Source: a virus
Length of the DNA: 56,673 nucleotides
IMG/VR virus record: IMGVR_UViG_3300036851_000348
Location: 1-56,673 of that record
Strand: one strand, 5' to 3'
The number at the start of each line of letters is the position of its first letter. Position 1 is the stretch's first letter. The notes under the pieces were generated by a model. The model ran no database searches. It was not told the origin of the DNA and saw nothing but the letters and a program-made list of their open reading frames with translations. The position numbers and the translations under genes were made by a program. Positions 1 through 7,133 of this stretch are shown piece after piece.

Positions 1-127
1 GAAGTTTCGTCCTCATCCATCGCCTCCTCCGCGCTTGATGCGCGGTAGGCGATAATGTTGAAACCTGATTCGAACGCTTGTCAACGCCCCGCGCGTAGGT
101 CACACTCGGTTCCGGTGATGGAAACAC
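1..127. repeat. Terminal direct repeat, copy 1 (circular-assembly overlap)
   Basis: Bases 1-127 are identical to 56547-56673. An exact repeat of 127 bp, an odd number and a common largest assembler k-mer, at both contig ends is the usual mark of a circular contig; it need not be the physical end of the virion DNA. The segment carries the 5' end of the minus-strand lipoprotein gene (start at 56562, equal to position 16) and, on the minus strand, a -35-like TTGACA at 84-79. Confidence 0.95.
79..84 (-). promoter_or_regulatory. Possible -35 box (TTGACA) for the lipoprotein gene
   Basis: The minus strand reads TTGACA at 84-79, upstream of the lipoprotein start across the circle junction. No convincing -10 hexamer lies at 16-18 nt; at 17 nt the hexamer is TCAACA. 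The octamer GTTGACAA is the same as in the leftward promoter near 14460, which is the main reason to list it. Confidence 0.3.
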
Positions 128-241
128 CGAAACCGAAGGCACGCTGCACGGCAGAGCCACGCGCTGGTATGCATTGTTTGGTGGGGTCCTGCGGGGCATT
201 GTTAGGTAGCGCACGGTAAGGCAAACCACGGAACCTCAAAC

Positions 242-297
242 GGGCCGCTTCGGCGGCCCTTCTCATGTCGGGGCCGCCGAAGCGGCCCCTTTCTTTT
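242..297 (+). terminator. Tandem UUCG/CGAA hairpins with T-rich tail
   Basis: Two perfect GC hairpins lie back to back. The first, 242-259, has a 7-bp stem and a TTCG loop. The second, 270-289, has an 8-bp stem and a CGAA loop and is followed by TTTCTTTT at 290-297. This is an intrinsic terminator or attenuator for plus-strand transcription. It ends only 2 nt before the GGAG ribosome-binding site of the tail-fibre gene, so that gene is probably expressed by read-through. Confidence 0.75.
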
Positions 298-311
298 GTG
301 GAGATCGAAGC

Positions 312-1265
312 GTGGCATCGGTAACGGTCGACAGAAGGAGGGGTCTCGACGCGAGCATCGCCGTCAAGGTTCCCGTTCTCTACGCAAGCACGGGCAATCT
401 CACTTCCCTCGCCGGCTCGACGCAGGTCATCGACGGCGTCACGGCGAGCTCGGGGCGGATTCTCGTCTGGGTCCAGAACACGACGTCGGAAAACGGCGTT
501 TACGACATCGACAGTACGTGGACCCGGGCGCTCGACTTCGACTCCTCGTCCGACGTGGCGATGGGAAGCCTGGTCTACGTCACGTCGGGTGGCACCGCGT
601 ACGGCAACACCTTCTTCATCGTGACGTCGACGGCCCCCAAGCCCGGCTCGACCACCATGACGTTCGCCCAGCGCACCAACGAGTTCGTCGGGGCGAGCGC
701 CTTCGGCTCGACGTTCGTCAGCCTGGCGTCCGCGGCGACGGCGCGCGACTTCCTCAGCGCCATGGCCTCGACCGCGGCGCTCGGCTCGACCCTGGCGTGG
801 GGCTCGATTTTCACCGGCTCGTCCAACTCGACGGCGGAAAGCTTGGCGGTCGGGGCGTCGGGGGCGCAGCTCTATTCCTCCGGCTCATCCGTCTTCTGGT
901 CGACGGTCGCGTACTTCGCCGGGAGCTTCACCCATGCGGCGAGCTCCTCGGGCACCCAGGCCGTGACCGGCGTCGGCTTCAAGCCGAAGTGCGTCTTCTT
1001 CCTCGCCAACATCTCGGGCGGGGTGGGCAAGGCGTCGTGGGGCTTCGACACCACGGCCGCCGCCCTCACGCTCGCCGACTACGGCGCGACCTCGACCGGG
1101 CTCTACTCGCCGCTCGGCACCGGCTCGATAAACATGGTGCACGCGACGACCTTGCAGACCGCGGCGAACATCCAATCGATGGACGCCGACGGCTACACGC
1201 TCAACTGGACCATCACCGGCATCCCGACCGGGACGGTAACCGCCTACTATCTCGCGATGAGGTAA
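312..1265 (+). CDS. Tail fibre protein
   Basis: A 317-residue Ser/Thr/Gly-rich protein. Residues ~20-125 match the pattern of phage fibre N-termini that read '...DRVLV..QT...NGVY...W.RA.DFD...DV..G..V.V..G', here VQNTTSENGVYDID followed by WTRALDFDSSSDV. The C-terminal ~110 residues (GVGFKPKCVFF onward, ending YYLAMR) look like a beta-rich receptor-binding tip. The GTG start has GGAG 8 nt upstream, directly after the tandem hairpins. It is the first gene of a plus-strand group leading to lysis genes. The receptor cannot be read from sequence. Confidence 0.8.
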   Translation: MASVTVDRRRGLDASIAVKVPVLYASTGNLTSLAGSTQVIDGVTASSGRILVWVQNTTSENGVYDIDSTWTRALDFDSSSDVAMGSLVYVTSGGTAYGNTFFIVTSTAPKPGSTTMTFAQRTNEFVGASAFGSTFVSLASAATARDFLSAMASTAALGSTLAWGSIFTGSSNSTAESLAVGASGAQLYSSGSSVFWSTVAYFAGSFTHAASSSGTQAVTGVGFKPKCVFFLANISGGVGKASWGFDTTAAALTLADYGATSTGLYSPLGTGSINMVHATTLQTAANIQSMDADGYTLNWTITGIPTGTVTAYYLAMR

Positions 1266-1272
1266 CGACGAC

Positions 1273-1554
1273 ATGGGTATCGCCGCCATCCAGAAATCGA
1301 CCGGCCGGCCGATCGAGTGGCAACAGTCGGCGCGCGCCGGGACGTGCCGAGCGAATGCAATCGCCGCAGGGTTCGATCCGGCCGACGTGGAAGAGCGCAC
1401 GCTGACGCTCGTCGAGTTCCAAGCCCTCGCCGCGCCGTTCGAACCGCCGCCGCCGCCCAAGCGCGACACGCTCGCCGAACTGGACGCGTTGCGGAAGGCG
1501 CTCATCAGGAAATTGCTGGTGACCCAAGCCGAGATCGACGCCGAGAAAACTTGA
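1273..1554 (+). CDS. Small hypothetical protein downstream of the fibre
   Basis: 93 residues, soluble, with a PPPPP stretch at residues ~58-62 followed by a charged helix ending TQAEIDAEKT that could form a coiled coil. It begins 7 nt after the fibre stop, a position often held by fibre assembly chaperones, but no family motif is recognised. ATG start chosen because it follows the fibre stop with GAGGTAA upstream. Confidence 0.65.
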   Translation: MGIAAIQKSTGRPIEWQQSARAGTCRANAIAAGFDPADVEERTLTLVEFQALAAPFEPPPPPKRDTLAELDALRKALIRKLLVTQAEIDAEKT

Positions 1555-1625
1555 CGCGCAACCCCTTGCGGGTTTAACGACGCGATGACGACTCGTTTCG
1601 TCAGCGCAATGAAAGAGGTTTGACC

Positions 1626-1727
1626 ATGAAGACCGCACGCAAAACCAAACCCAAGACGAAGGCGAAGGCCAAGACCAAGCGCAAGACGTTCGCGCGCTCG
1701 AGCGCGCCACGGCGCAAGGCCGCCTAG
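1626..1727 (+). CDS. Very basic 33-residue protein
   Basis: A 33-residue open frame made almost entirely of Lys, Arg, Thr and Ala (starts MKTARKTKPKTKAK, ends SAPRRKAA). A good ribosome-binding site, AAAGAGGT, lies 6 nt before the ATG. It resembles histone-H1-like or DNA-condensing tails in composition only. A similar Lys/Arg-rich 37-residue protein occurs at 33693. Function unknown; nucleic-acid binding is inference from charge. Confidence 0.6.
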   Translation: MKTARKTKPKTKAKAKTKRKTFARSSAPRRKAA

Positions 1728-1782
1728 GCCGCGTCGAGCTACAGAAATCGCGACGATCGATGATGTAGCCACCCAGCGCATC

Positions 1783-2094
1783 ATGAGTGTCGCCAAACTC
1801 GCCGCTGCCCTGACCGGGGCAGCGGTTCTTTTTTGGGCCGGCGAAGTCGTCGGACAAGCCCGCTGCTTTCCGCGCGCCGAGGTCGCCGGCGTGCTCGCCG
1901 AGACCCACCACGAGCGCCAGGTCGCCGCCGGCACTTCGGGCGAAGGCGACGAGATGGTGGTGGTCGAGGTATGGGCGTCGGCTTCGGGAACCTTCTCGAT
2001 CTTCGTCACCACGGCCGCGGGCCAATCGTGCCCGCTGTTCGGCGGCGAGAACTTCAGTGTCAAGCTTTTCCGTCCCCCGACCGAAAGCCACTGA
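1783..2094 (+). CDS. Small exported protein
   Basis: 103 residues with an N-terminal hydrophobic segment (residues ~5-24, ALTGAAVLFWAGEVVGQA) that reads as a signal peptide with an A-R cleavage site, then a small domain with two Cys (CFPR and SCPLF) that could form a disulfide in the periplasm. The C-terminus overlaps nothing; the next gene starts at a GTG 2 nt beyond. Lies upstream of the lysis cassette. Ribosome-binding site is weak. Confidence 0.6.
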   Translation: MSVAKLAAALTGAAVLFWAGEVVGQARCFPRAEVAGVLAETHHERQVAAGTSGEGDEMVVVEVWASASGTFSIFVTTAAGQSCPLFGGENFSVKLFRPPTESH

Positions 2095-2095
2095 C

Positions 2096-2308
2096 GTGAA
2101 AACCCGCTACGTCCGGAACGCCGAATTTCGTACCGCCGGATTCACGAAGGAAGCCCGGAAGTATCCGCTCCCACGTCACGTCTGGGAGTGGCTTTGCCGC
2201 TGGAACGGCATCCGCCCCGATCAATGCCCGAGCCCAGCGTGGTGCTACGCGCCGAACGCCTCGATGCGGGCGTATCTCACCCAGCGGGCGGCATCCGAAA
2301 GCCGGTAG
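2096..2308 (+). CDS. Small hypothetical protein (GTG start)
   Basis: 70 residues, basic and Trp/Cys-containing (HVWEWLCRWNGI; CPSPAWC). The GTG at 2096 follows the previous stop by 1 nt; a longer in-frame start at 2057 would overlap the exported protein, so the shorter form is preferred. No family recognised. Confidence 0.6.
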   Translation: MKTRYVRNAEFRTAGFTKEARKYPLPRHVWEWLCRWNGIRPDQCPSPAWCYAPNASMRAYLTQRAASESR

Positions 2309-2310
2309 CC

Positions 2311-2520
2311 ATGGAAGTCCTCATCGCGTCGCTCGCCGCGTTGGCGGTGGCGCTCCTCGGCGCCGGCATCGTCGGGCTGGTCAATCTCAATTCCAAGGTG
2401 GCGTCGCTGGTGACTGCGGTCGAAGGTTTGGCGGTACGCTTCGGCGACCACAAGGAAGAGGACGAGCGGCGTTTTCAACGGCTGGAGGAATCTCAATGGT
2501 CGCCATCGCGCGCGCGCTAG
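2311..2520 (+). CDS. Small membrane-anchored coiled-coil protein
   Basis: 69 residues: one membrane segment at residues ~3-26 (VLIASLAALAVALLGAGIVGL), then a charged helix (KVASLVTAVEGLAVRF...EEDERRFQRLEES) likely to form a coiled coil. This layout resembles small phage lysis-associated proteins such as Rz-like or XhlA-like factors, and it sits just upstream of the endolysin. Assignment to lysis is inference from context. Its 3' end overlaps the next gene by 25 nt. Confidence 0.65.
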   Translation: MEVLIASLAALAVALLGAGIVGLVNLNSKVASLVTAVEGLAVRFGDHKEEDERRFQRLEESQWSPSRAR

Positions 2521-3002
2521 AGCCCAACCCGGACCGCTACGTTCACCTCAGACGTCTCACAGTTGGTCGCCGGAATCTTCCGGTGCCCTCGCCCAAGCGC
2601 GGCTCATGGGGGCCGCTCGGCGCCAAATCCTCGCGCCAGCGGGTCGACGTTCTTCTCCCCTACGGCTTTGCCGTCCACCTGCGGGACGTGGCGCCGTTCG
2701 CCGACAAGTTCGTCGCCTCCTACCGCCAGGTGCTGCGCCAGTTCCTCGACCGGCGGTTCGTCGCCGTCGACGAGATCATGGATCTCCTGCGCGTCAGGGG
2801 GCCGGATGCGCTGCACGAGGTCGAGGCGTGCATATTGGAGCTGAAGCGGGCGCTCGCCGGCGGCTGGCAGATCAGCCGGATGACAGGCGGCGGCTTCGCG
2901 CTGGCGCAAGCGGCGTGCCCGGCGCCGTCGCACCGCCGCCCCAAGTTCGACACCTACCGCGAGATCGACGAGCACACCAACATTCGCGGCGAAAAGGAAT
3001 GA
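2496..3002 (+). CDS. Hypothetical protein upstream of endolysin
   Basis: 168 residues, basic N-terminus, then a helical region (VASYRQVLRQFLDRRFVAVDEIMDLLRVRG). No motif or family recognised. It overlaps the preceding gene by 25 nt and the endolysin start by 4 nt (ATGA), so it is translated with the lysis genes. Confidence 0.65.
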   Translation: MVAIARALEPNPDRYVHLRRLTVGRRNLPVPSPKRGSWGPLGAKSSRQRVDVLLPYGFAVHLRDVAPFADKFVASYRQVLRQFLDRRFVAVDEIMDLLRVRGPDALHEVEACILELKRALAGGWQISRMTGGGFALAQAACPAPSHRRPKFDTYREIDEHTNIRGEKE

Positions 3003-3313
3003 GCCTCAAAGCCGGCGTCCGCATCCAGGGCGTTTCCACCGAACTGACCTTCGCCATGTGGATCGTCGCCGAGGTGTTCCGCGACAACAACATTCCGCTG
3101 GTGGTGACGAGCTGCGTCGAAGGAACGCACACCCGGGGCTCCGAGCATTACCAGGGGAACGCGATCGACCTCCGCACCCGCGACATGCCGGCCGACAAGG
3201 TCAAGTACGTTCGGGACGTGCTGGCGCAGCGGCTCGGGGCGGATTTCCAGATCCTCGTCGAGAAAGACCATCTGCACGTCGGCTATTTCCCGACCGCGCC
3301 CATCGCGCCCTAA
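2999..3313 (+). CDS. Endolysin, M15-type L,D/D,D-peptidase
   Basis: 104 residues carrying the zinc-peptidase M15 signature: H50 in GSEHYQGNAIDL, D57 six residues later, and H91-L-H93 near the C-terminus (EKDHLHVGY). These are the metal ligands of VanY/endolysin-type carboxypeptidases that cut peptide cross-links in peptidoglycan. The length is the bare catalytic domain with no wall-binding module and no signal peptide, so it needs a holin. The ATG overlaps the previous stop (ATGA). Confidence 0.88.
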   Translation: MSLKAGVRIQGVSTELTFAMWIVAEVFRDNNIPLVVTSCVEGTHTRGSEHYQGNAIDLRTRDMPADKVKYVRDVLAQRLGADFQILVEKDHLHVGYFPTAPIAP

Positions 3314-3371
3314 ACCCGAAGCCGCAATGCTCCTGGGCGACCCGCTGCCGCACCAACTGAAGGACCCGATC

Positions 3372-3536
3372 ATGACCCGCTCGCAGTTTTCCGGCGTCGC
3401 CCGCGCCGTCCTCGCCTATGTCGCCGGTATGGGCGTCGCCAAGGGCTGGCTCCCGGCCGAAGGACTGAACGAAGCCGTCTCCGGCTTGGCGCTTCTCCTG
3501 ACCGCCTGGTGGTCCGTCAACTCGAACCGGGCGTGA
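3372..3536 (+). CDS. Putative holin
   Basis: 54 residues, one to two short membrane segments (VARAVLAYVAGMGVAKGWL and GLALLLTAWWSVNS). The pattern 'R.....R.VL....G...KGWL.......V.GL.LL..AWWS' is that of small Pam3-gp28-type putative phage holins. ATG at 3372 is preferred over upstream 3327 because AAGGA lies just before it and it gives the compact holin form. Directly after the endolysin and before a lipoprotein. Confidence 0.7.
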   Translation: MTRSQFSGVARAVLAYVAGMGVAKGWLPAEGLNEAVSGLALLLTAWWSVNSNRA

Positions 3537-3540
3537 GCCG

Positions 3541-3843
3541 ATGACCCGAATATTTTCCGGAATATTTGTCGCGGCTTTCCTCGCGCTCGCCGCCTGCGCC
3601 AGCCACCCGCTCGTCACCCTGGCCCAGCGCTGCGACGAGCTGGCCGCCGCCGTCAACATCGCCAGCGTCCACCGTGCCGCCGGCAAGCTCACGCCGAGCC
3701 AGGTTCAGTCCGTGCTCGCCTCCGAGCCGGTGGCAAAAACGCTGTGCAACAAGGCGACGCCGCCGCTCGATCCGACGACCGCCATCGGGCGCGTCGCGGA
3801 CATGCTCGACCAGATCGCTCTCATCAATTCGGGGATTCGCTGA
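3541..3843 (+). CDS. Small lipoprotein, possible outer-membrane spanin-like
   Basis: 100 residues with a classic lipoprotein signal peptide: hydrophobic residues 5-18 and lipobox LAAC. The mature part is helical with two more Cys. In a lysis cassette a small lipoprotein is a candidate o-spanin, though it is longer than most and lacks the usual Pro-rich mature chain. It overlaps the next start by 1 nt (TGATG). Confidence 0.7.
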   Translation: MTRIFSGIFVAAFLALAACASHPLVTLAQRCDELAAAVNIASVHRAAGKLTPSQVQSVLASEPVAKTLCNKATPPLDPTTAIGRVADMLDQIALINSGIR

Positions 3844-4019
3844 TGGACACCGCCGCGCAATCGCTCGTTCTGCTGCTGTCGCTCGGGCTCCGGACCTACG
3901 AGCATTACCAATCCGGCGAGCTCACCGAAGAGCAGGCCAAGGCGATCTATGACGCCGCAGTGGATCGGCTGAACCAGGCGTACGAGAACTTCAGGAACGC
4001 GGGGCCGGCGGTAGGGTAG
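3843..4019 (+). CDS. Small hypothetical protein
   Basis: 58 residues, amphipathic helices (LVLLLSLGLRTYEHYQSG then LTEEQAKAIYDAAVDRLNQAYENF). ATG overlaps the lipoprotein stop by 1 nt, so translation is coupled. Last gene of the plus-strand lysis group; converges on the tRNA. No family recognised. Confidence 0.6.
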   Translation: MDTAAQSLVLLLSLGLRTYEHYQSGELTEEQAKAIYDAAVDRLNQAYENFRNAGPAVG

Positions 4020-4114
4020 GCAACGCGGACCATATCCGACGGCCGTCGAACATGCTGTGACGGCGCGGAAATGATGCGACGGCTGTCGCGATGGTGCTCG
4101 GGGGTTAAGCCGCG

Positions 4115-4188
4115 TGGCGAGGCCGCAAGGATTTGAACCTCAATTCCCGGAGTCAAATTCCGGTGTCCTACCGTTGAACGACGGCCCC
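4115..4188 (-). tRNA. tRNA-Gln (anticodon UUG), CCA encoded
   Basis: On the minus strand 4188-4115 folds as a full cloverleaf: acceptor GGGGCCG/CGGCCTC, D stem GTTC/GGAC with AACGGTAG loop, anticodon stem CCGGA/TCCGG with loop ATTTGAC (anticodon TTG), T stem TGAGG/CCTTG with loop TTCAAAT, discriminator G and encoded CCA. The 5' end directly abuts the stop codon of the RNA ligase gene (TAA at 4191-4189), so the tRNA must be cut from the long leftward message. The acceptor has a G2-U71 pair and starts with G, unlike most bacterial tRNA-Gln. Confidence 0.93.
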
Positions 4189-4821
4189 TTACACAAAGTC
4201 TCGATGCTTTAGCTTGGTGATGATGCGTTGGCCGTTGCGCGCGATGAGTTCCGTTGCGGGCCGCGCGACGATGCCCTCGGCGGCGAACTGGCCCCATTGC
4301 GACTCAAGGCCGCGCACGGTTCGGTTCACCATGTCCTCGATGGTGCCGCGTCCGATGATGGGCACAACATCGAGTCCTAGCTTTTGCGCCACGTCCTCGA
4401 CGTTCGCCCGCTCCAGCCACCACATGCCGACGCGCACATCGAACAGCACGAAATCCGCGTCTGGCCGATAGTTGCCGCCACCCTTCTGGATGCGCGCTCC
4501 GTAACCCTCGCCGTAGAGAACTCCGCCGTCAGGAAACATCTCGGCAAGACGCGCTGCTTGTGGTAGAAATCTTTCTTGCAAGCGCGCGACAAGAAATGCG
4601 GGTATTTGGGCATCGTCCGTGCGGCCCCCGAACGTGATGGAACCGCCAGTCGGCGGGACGATCACCCGAATGTTGGTGCCGTCCACCTTCTCGGTGAACA
4701 CCCATTCGTTGCGCGCCAGGTAGGCGAATTCCGGCCGTGCAAACTCTCCGATCAATAGCGTTTTGAATTTTGTCTCGGGATTGCGCTTAAAAACAGTTTC
4801 GATCTTGTGATACCGGCTCAT
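4189..4821 (-). CDS. RNA ligase (Rnl2-type)
   Basis: 210 residues with the nucleotidyltransferase motifs of ATP-dependent RNA ligases: motif I EKVDGTN with adenylated Lys45, motif III VLYGEGYG (101-108), DFVLFDV (123-129), motif IV EGIVARP (182-188) and motif V ITKLKH (201-206). The family seals nicks in RNA, classically repairing tRNAs cut by host anticodon nucleases. ATG at 4821 overlaps the upstream stop (ATGA) and has GGAG before it. Immediately upstream of a tRNA-Gln gene on the same transcript, which fits an RNA-repair role. Confidence 0.88.
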   Translation of the reverse strand: MSRYHKIETVFKRNPETKFKTLLIGEFARPEFAYLARNEWVFTEKVDGTNIRVIVPPTGGSITFGGRTDDAQIPAFLVARLQERFLPQAARLAEMFPDGGVLYGEGYGARIQKGGGNYRPDADFVLFDVRVGMWWLERANVEDVAQKLGLDVVPIIGRGTIEDMVNRTVRGLESQWGQFAAEGIVARPATELIARNGQRIITKLKHRDFV

Positions 4822-5126
4822 GTCATCTCCGCGATAAACGCCGCGAGGGCGGCGCGCATGGCTGCGCGCTGTTTTTCGCGCCCGATCTCTCCAAAGCCAC
4901 AAGCATCTATAAACACTCGATTGGCCTTCTCGACATGCTCCTCCGTTAGCACGAAGGCGGGCGAAGCGGCGAGCATGGCGCGGTACGAGTTGCTGGGCGA
5001 TGCGCTAAGCCCCGGCACGTGTAGCGGATAGGAGCCGTCGCCGAGGTCCATCGGGATCGTCGGCCATTTGCCGGCTTCGTACATTTCTGGCGTTGGCTCG
5101 CACGGCACGATCTTCCACTTGGTCAT
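4818..5126 (-). CDS. Conserved phage hypothetical protein
   Basis: 102 residues beginning MTKWKIVPCEPTPEM, an opening seen in many small early proteins of proteobacterial phages ('W..VP.EPT.EM..A'), ending in a helix (KQRAAMRAALAAFIAEMT). Function unknown. Coupled on both sides by 4-nt overlaps. Confidence 0.75.
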   Translation of the reverse strand: MTKWKIVPCEPTPEMYEAGKWPTIPMDLGDGSYPLHVPGLSASPSNSYRAMLAASPAFVLTEEHVEKANRVFIDACGFGEIGREKQRAAMRAALAAFIAEMT

Positions 5127-5443
5127 GTCCCCTCCGGGTCGAGCAGGGCGGCGGCTTCGCGGAGCACCCCGTGGGCGATTTGTGCGGGCATATTGAAAGG
5201 CCGGTTATGGCCCGCAGCTTCCCGTAAAGTCGCAGCGATGAGTTTCCGTCTTGGGTCTGCGAGCGCCTTGAGAACGGGGAGGGAAAGGACGGCGTCGGCT
5301 TGTCCGAGCCGCACCTGCTTCACATGAGAATATCGCGATCGGGTCAGAACCTCGTCGAACGGCACTTGTGCGTATTCGTCCCATGCGTCGCTAGCCCGCT
5401 CGTGTATCGCCCGCGCGATGGCCTCGCGCAGCCCATCATTCAT
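5123..5443 (-). CDS. Hypothetical helical early protein
   Basis: 106 residues; start MNDGLREAIARAIHERASDAWDEY resembles the N-terminus of many small phage early proteins ('..L..AIA.AIH..A...W'). ATG at 5443 chosen over a longer upstream reading because the upstream small gene ends at 5454. C-terminal half is helical (ATLREAAGHN, GVLREAAALLD). Function unknown. Confidence 0.7.
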   Translation of the reverse strand: MNDGLREAIARAIHERASDAWDEYAQVPFDEVLTRSRYSHVKQVRLGQADAVLSLPVLKALADPRRKLIAATLREAAGHNRPFNMPAQIAHGVLREAAALLDPEGT

Positions 5444-5453
5444 TTGCGGTCCC

Positions 5454-5627
5454 CTAGCTGTCAGGCGGCGCCCGATCCATGAGTTCGCGCGGGATTTTCC
5501 GCATCTCGCCTTCCATCCAGTCGCCGAGAGCTTTGGCGCTGTCCCAGCGGCGCGCATAGTAACAGGCGTCATCCAGGATCGTCGTCAGCCGTCGCGCGAG
5601 ATGCCACGCATCTTGATTGTCGCTCAT
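5454..5627 (-). CDS. 57-residue hypothetical protein
   Basis: A short frame reading MSDNQDAWHLARRLTTI and ending MDRAPPDS, acidic-helical with several Trp. Its ATG overlaps the upstream stop (ATGA at 5627-5624), the coupling used throughout this operon, which supports it as real despite its size. Function unknown. Confidence 0.6.
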   Translation of the reverse strand: MSDNQDAWHLARRLTTILDDACYYARRWDSAKALGDWMEGEMRKIPRELMDRAPPDS

Positions 5628-6178
5628 TCCAGGTCGCCTTCCTGGAGCGCGGCGAGGGCGGCATCGGCCAGCTTACCGAGATCGACGAGCGAACGCTGTA
5701 ATTCGGGCCATCGCTTATCGTCGATGCCGATCCACTGGCCGACGTTGTAGCCGATGTTTCCGGCCGCCCTCGCCACCGCCCGCAGGCGCTCGACGCGGGC
5801 CTCGGCGGCTTCGGCTCGCTCGCGCAAGGCCGTCATGCTGCCGGGCGGTGCTACATAGCCGCGATGCTCGAATTGGCAGCGTTCGATCTCCGCCGCTTGG
5901 CGTTCGATCTCCGCATCGGCAATCTCAAGATCGCGCACAGCTTCCTCGCGCGCCCGATCATGTACTGCGATCTCCGCCGTCAGCCGCTCGATCAGGGCGG
6001 CGGCATATCTCAATATGATTGCAGCTTGCTCGCGCTCGTTAACTAAACCGTTGACTTCGACGCCAGCCGCCATGCCAATTAGACGCTGCGCTACTTGTCC
6101 CGGTGTCGATGCGGCAAGATTGCGCCCTACGCATTCTGAATCGTTTGGTCCCCAGCTTGCCAATTCCTCATCCGTCAT
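5624..6178 (-). CDS. Coiled-coil hypothetical protein
   Basis: 184 residues. After an acidic N-terminus (MTDEELASWG) comes a long heptad-like helix from residue ~55 to ~150 (ALIERLTAEIAVHDRAREE, DLEIADAEIERQAAEIERC, LRERAEAAEARVERLRAVAR). Such helical proteins are common in early phage regions; no function assigned. The start overlaps the upstream gene's end by 11 nt. Confidence 0.7.
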   Translation of the reverse strand: MTDEELASWGPNDSECVGRNLAASTPGQVAQRLIGMAAGVEVNGLVNEREQAAIILRYAAALIERLTAEIAVHDRAREEAVRDLEIADAEIERQAAEIERCQFEHRGYVAPPGSMTALRERAEAAEARVERLRAVARAAGNIGYNVGQWIGIDDKRWPELQRSLVDLGKLADAALAALQEGDLE

Positions 6179-6458
6179 GGCGCGCTCTCCGGATAGCATC
6201 GGCGGTCTTCGATACGGCGCGTATCCTTGGATAGTCGTTCGGTCTGACGTGCAGCTCGGCTTTGATAGCTGCGACCTCGCGGGCGCGGCTTGCCCGACAG
6301 GCCGGACAAACATGGAGCGGTTTCGCACCGTACGCGGTGAACCACTCCCATCCTTTATTGGCCTGGAAATCAAACACGCTCGGCAGCACCCTACCGCACG
6401 CAAACAGGCAGGGATGTGGTCCTTCTGGAGGCTCATCTCGGTAGCTGCGTTTCGTCAT
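6168..6458 (-). CDS. Small Cys-containing protein, possible zinc finger
   Basis: 96 residues with CLFAC near residue 20 and CPAC near residue 52, spacing compatible with a zinc site. Basic C-terminus (AVSKTADAIRRARHDG). ATG start overlaps the upstream stop by 4 nt. Function unknown. Confidence 0.7.
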   Translation of the reverse strand: MTKRSYRDEPPEGPHPCLFACGRVLPSVFDFQANKGWEWFTAYGAKPLHVCPACRASRAREVAAIKAELHVRPNDYPRIRAVSKTADAIRRARHDG

Positions 6459-6601
6459 GGCGCGCTCCCCTTCCTCTTCTTCGGCCTCGGCAGCAGCGCC
6501 TCCACGGTCTTACGCATTCGGAACGCCGCAAGATGCCACACCAACGCGGCGCGTTCGGCTGGCGTCAGGTTGAAGTCCTCGACTAGCTCATCGAATGTCA
6601 T
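6455..6601 (-). CDS. 48-residue helical protein
   Basis: Short protein MTFDELVEDFNLTPAER... ending in a basic tail PRPKKRKGSAP. The pattern 'F..L...F.LTP.ER..L..HL...R' is typical of small phage early proteins. Coupled at both ends by ATGA overlaps. Function unknown. Confidence 0.65.
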   Translation of the reverse strand: MTFDELVEDFNLTPAERAALVWHLAAFRMRKTVEALLPRPKKRKGSAP

Positions 6602-6993
6602 GGCGCGCTCTTCGGCGGCGGGGGAGGGATATCCATCCAATGCGTGACGTGACATGCACCGTCGGTCGGATTGGTGGGCTTCTGCCCCGCAGGGACTGTG
6701 CTTTCCCAACAGTGATTATTGCCGCCGATTAGTCTTTTGACGGCCACGCGGCAGTCGCCGCTTTTCTCCGCAAGCGGTCTAAATACGAGTGCCTTTCTTC
6801 CATCCTTCGGCGCGGTTTCGATCGTCCGCCACTCCCGCTCGGCACGCGCCCGATCGAGGGCGGCAGCGATGGCATTCAGCAGCAATTCTTGTGCGCGGCG
6901 ACCGGGAAGATGCGGGCTAAACCGATCTTCTTCATGTTGCGCAACGATCTCCCGCGCCTCTGCGAGCGCCGCCGCGGTGGGGGTGCCGGTCAT
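6598..6993 (-). CDS. DUF551-like protein
   Basis: 131 residues. The C-terminal ~65 residues carry the DUF551 pattern: WRTIETAPKDG near residue 63, then HWMDIPPPPP at the C-terminus. The N-terminal half is helical. DUF551 proteins are widespread small phage proteins of unknown function. ATG at 6993 overlaps the stop of the 47-residue gene upstream. Confidence 0.75.
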   Translation of the reverse strand: MTGTPTAAALAEAREIVAQHEEDRFSPHLPGRRAQELLLNAIAAALDRARAEREWRTIETAPKDGRKALVFRPLAEKSGDCRVAVKRLIGGNNHCWESTVPAGQKPTNPTDGACHVTHWMDIPPPPPKSAP

Positions 6994-7133
6994 GGCTCGA
7001 ATCTCATGAGCAAAGCGATGACGACAGTCGCCAGCATCAGCCCCGGCGCCAGCCAGAAAGTCCAATGCGGCTTCTGATCGCTCCAACCGTAGGCGTAGCG
7101 GGAAAACTCCGATTTTGGTCCTCGCTTGCTCAT
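6990..7133 (-). CDS. 47-residue single-span membrane protein
   Basis: Charged N-terminus (MSKRGPKSEFSRYAYGWS), then one membrane segment WTFWLAPGLMLATVVIALLM and a short tail. Start and stop both lie in 4-nt overlaps with neighbours. Ribosome-binding site comes from the GAGGAGCCGAAGCAGCC module at the 3' end of the upstream gene, also used at 9343. Function unknown. Confidence 0.6.
   Translation of the reverse strand: MSKRGPKSEFSRYAYGWSDQKPHWTFWLAPGLMLATVVIALLMRFEP

Noticed and set aside
60-75. Possible tRNA T-loop (GATTCGAAC)
   Set aside because: The flanking bases do not form a T stem, and no acceptor or anticodon stem can be drawn.
1-127. Biological direct terminal repeats as in T7
   Set aside because: Exactly 127 bp equals a common assembler k-mer and the repeat cuts through a gene start; a closed circle is the simpler reading. 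Read-depth at the ends would decide.
81-266. 61-residue minus-strand ORF upstream of the lipoprotein gene
   Set aside because: It runs through the terminator hairpins and the promoter region of the lipoprotein gene, with no ribosome-binding site or family.
312-1265. Diversity-generating retroelement as in phage BPP-1
   Set aside because: The virion genes are BPP-1-like, but no reverse transcriptase and no A-variable repeat pair at the fibre 3' end was found.
296-1405. 369-residue plus-strand ORF overlapping the tail fibre gene
   Set aside because: Alternative frame of the fibre gene; the Arg/His/Leu-rich product has no domain, whereas the 312 frame has a recognisable fibre N-terminus and a ribosome-binding site.
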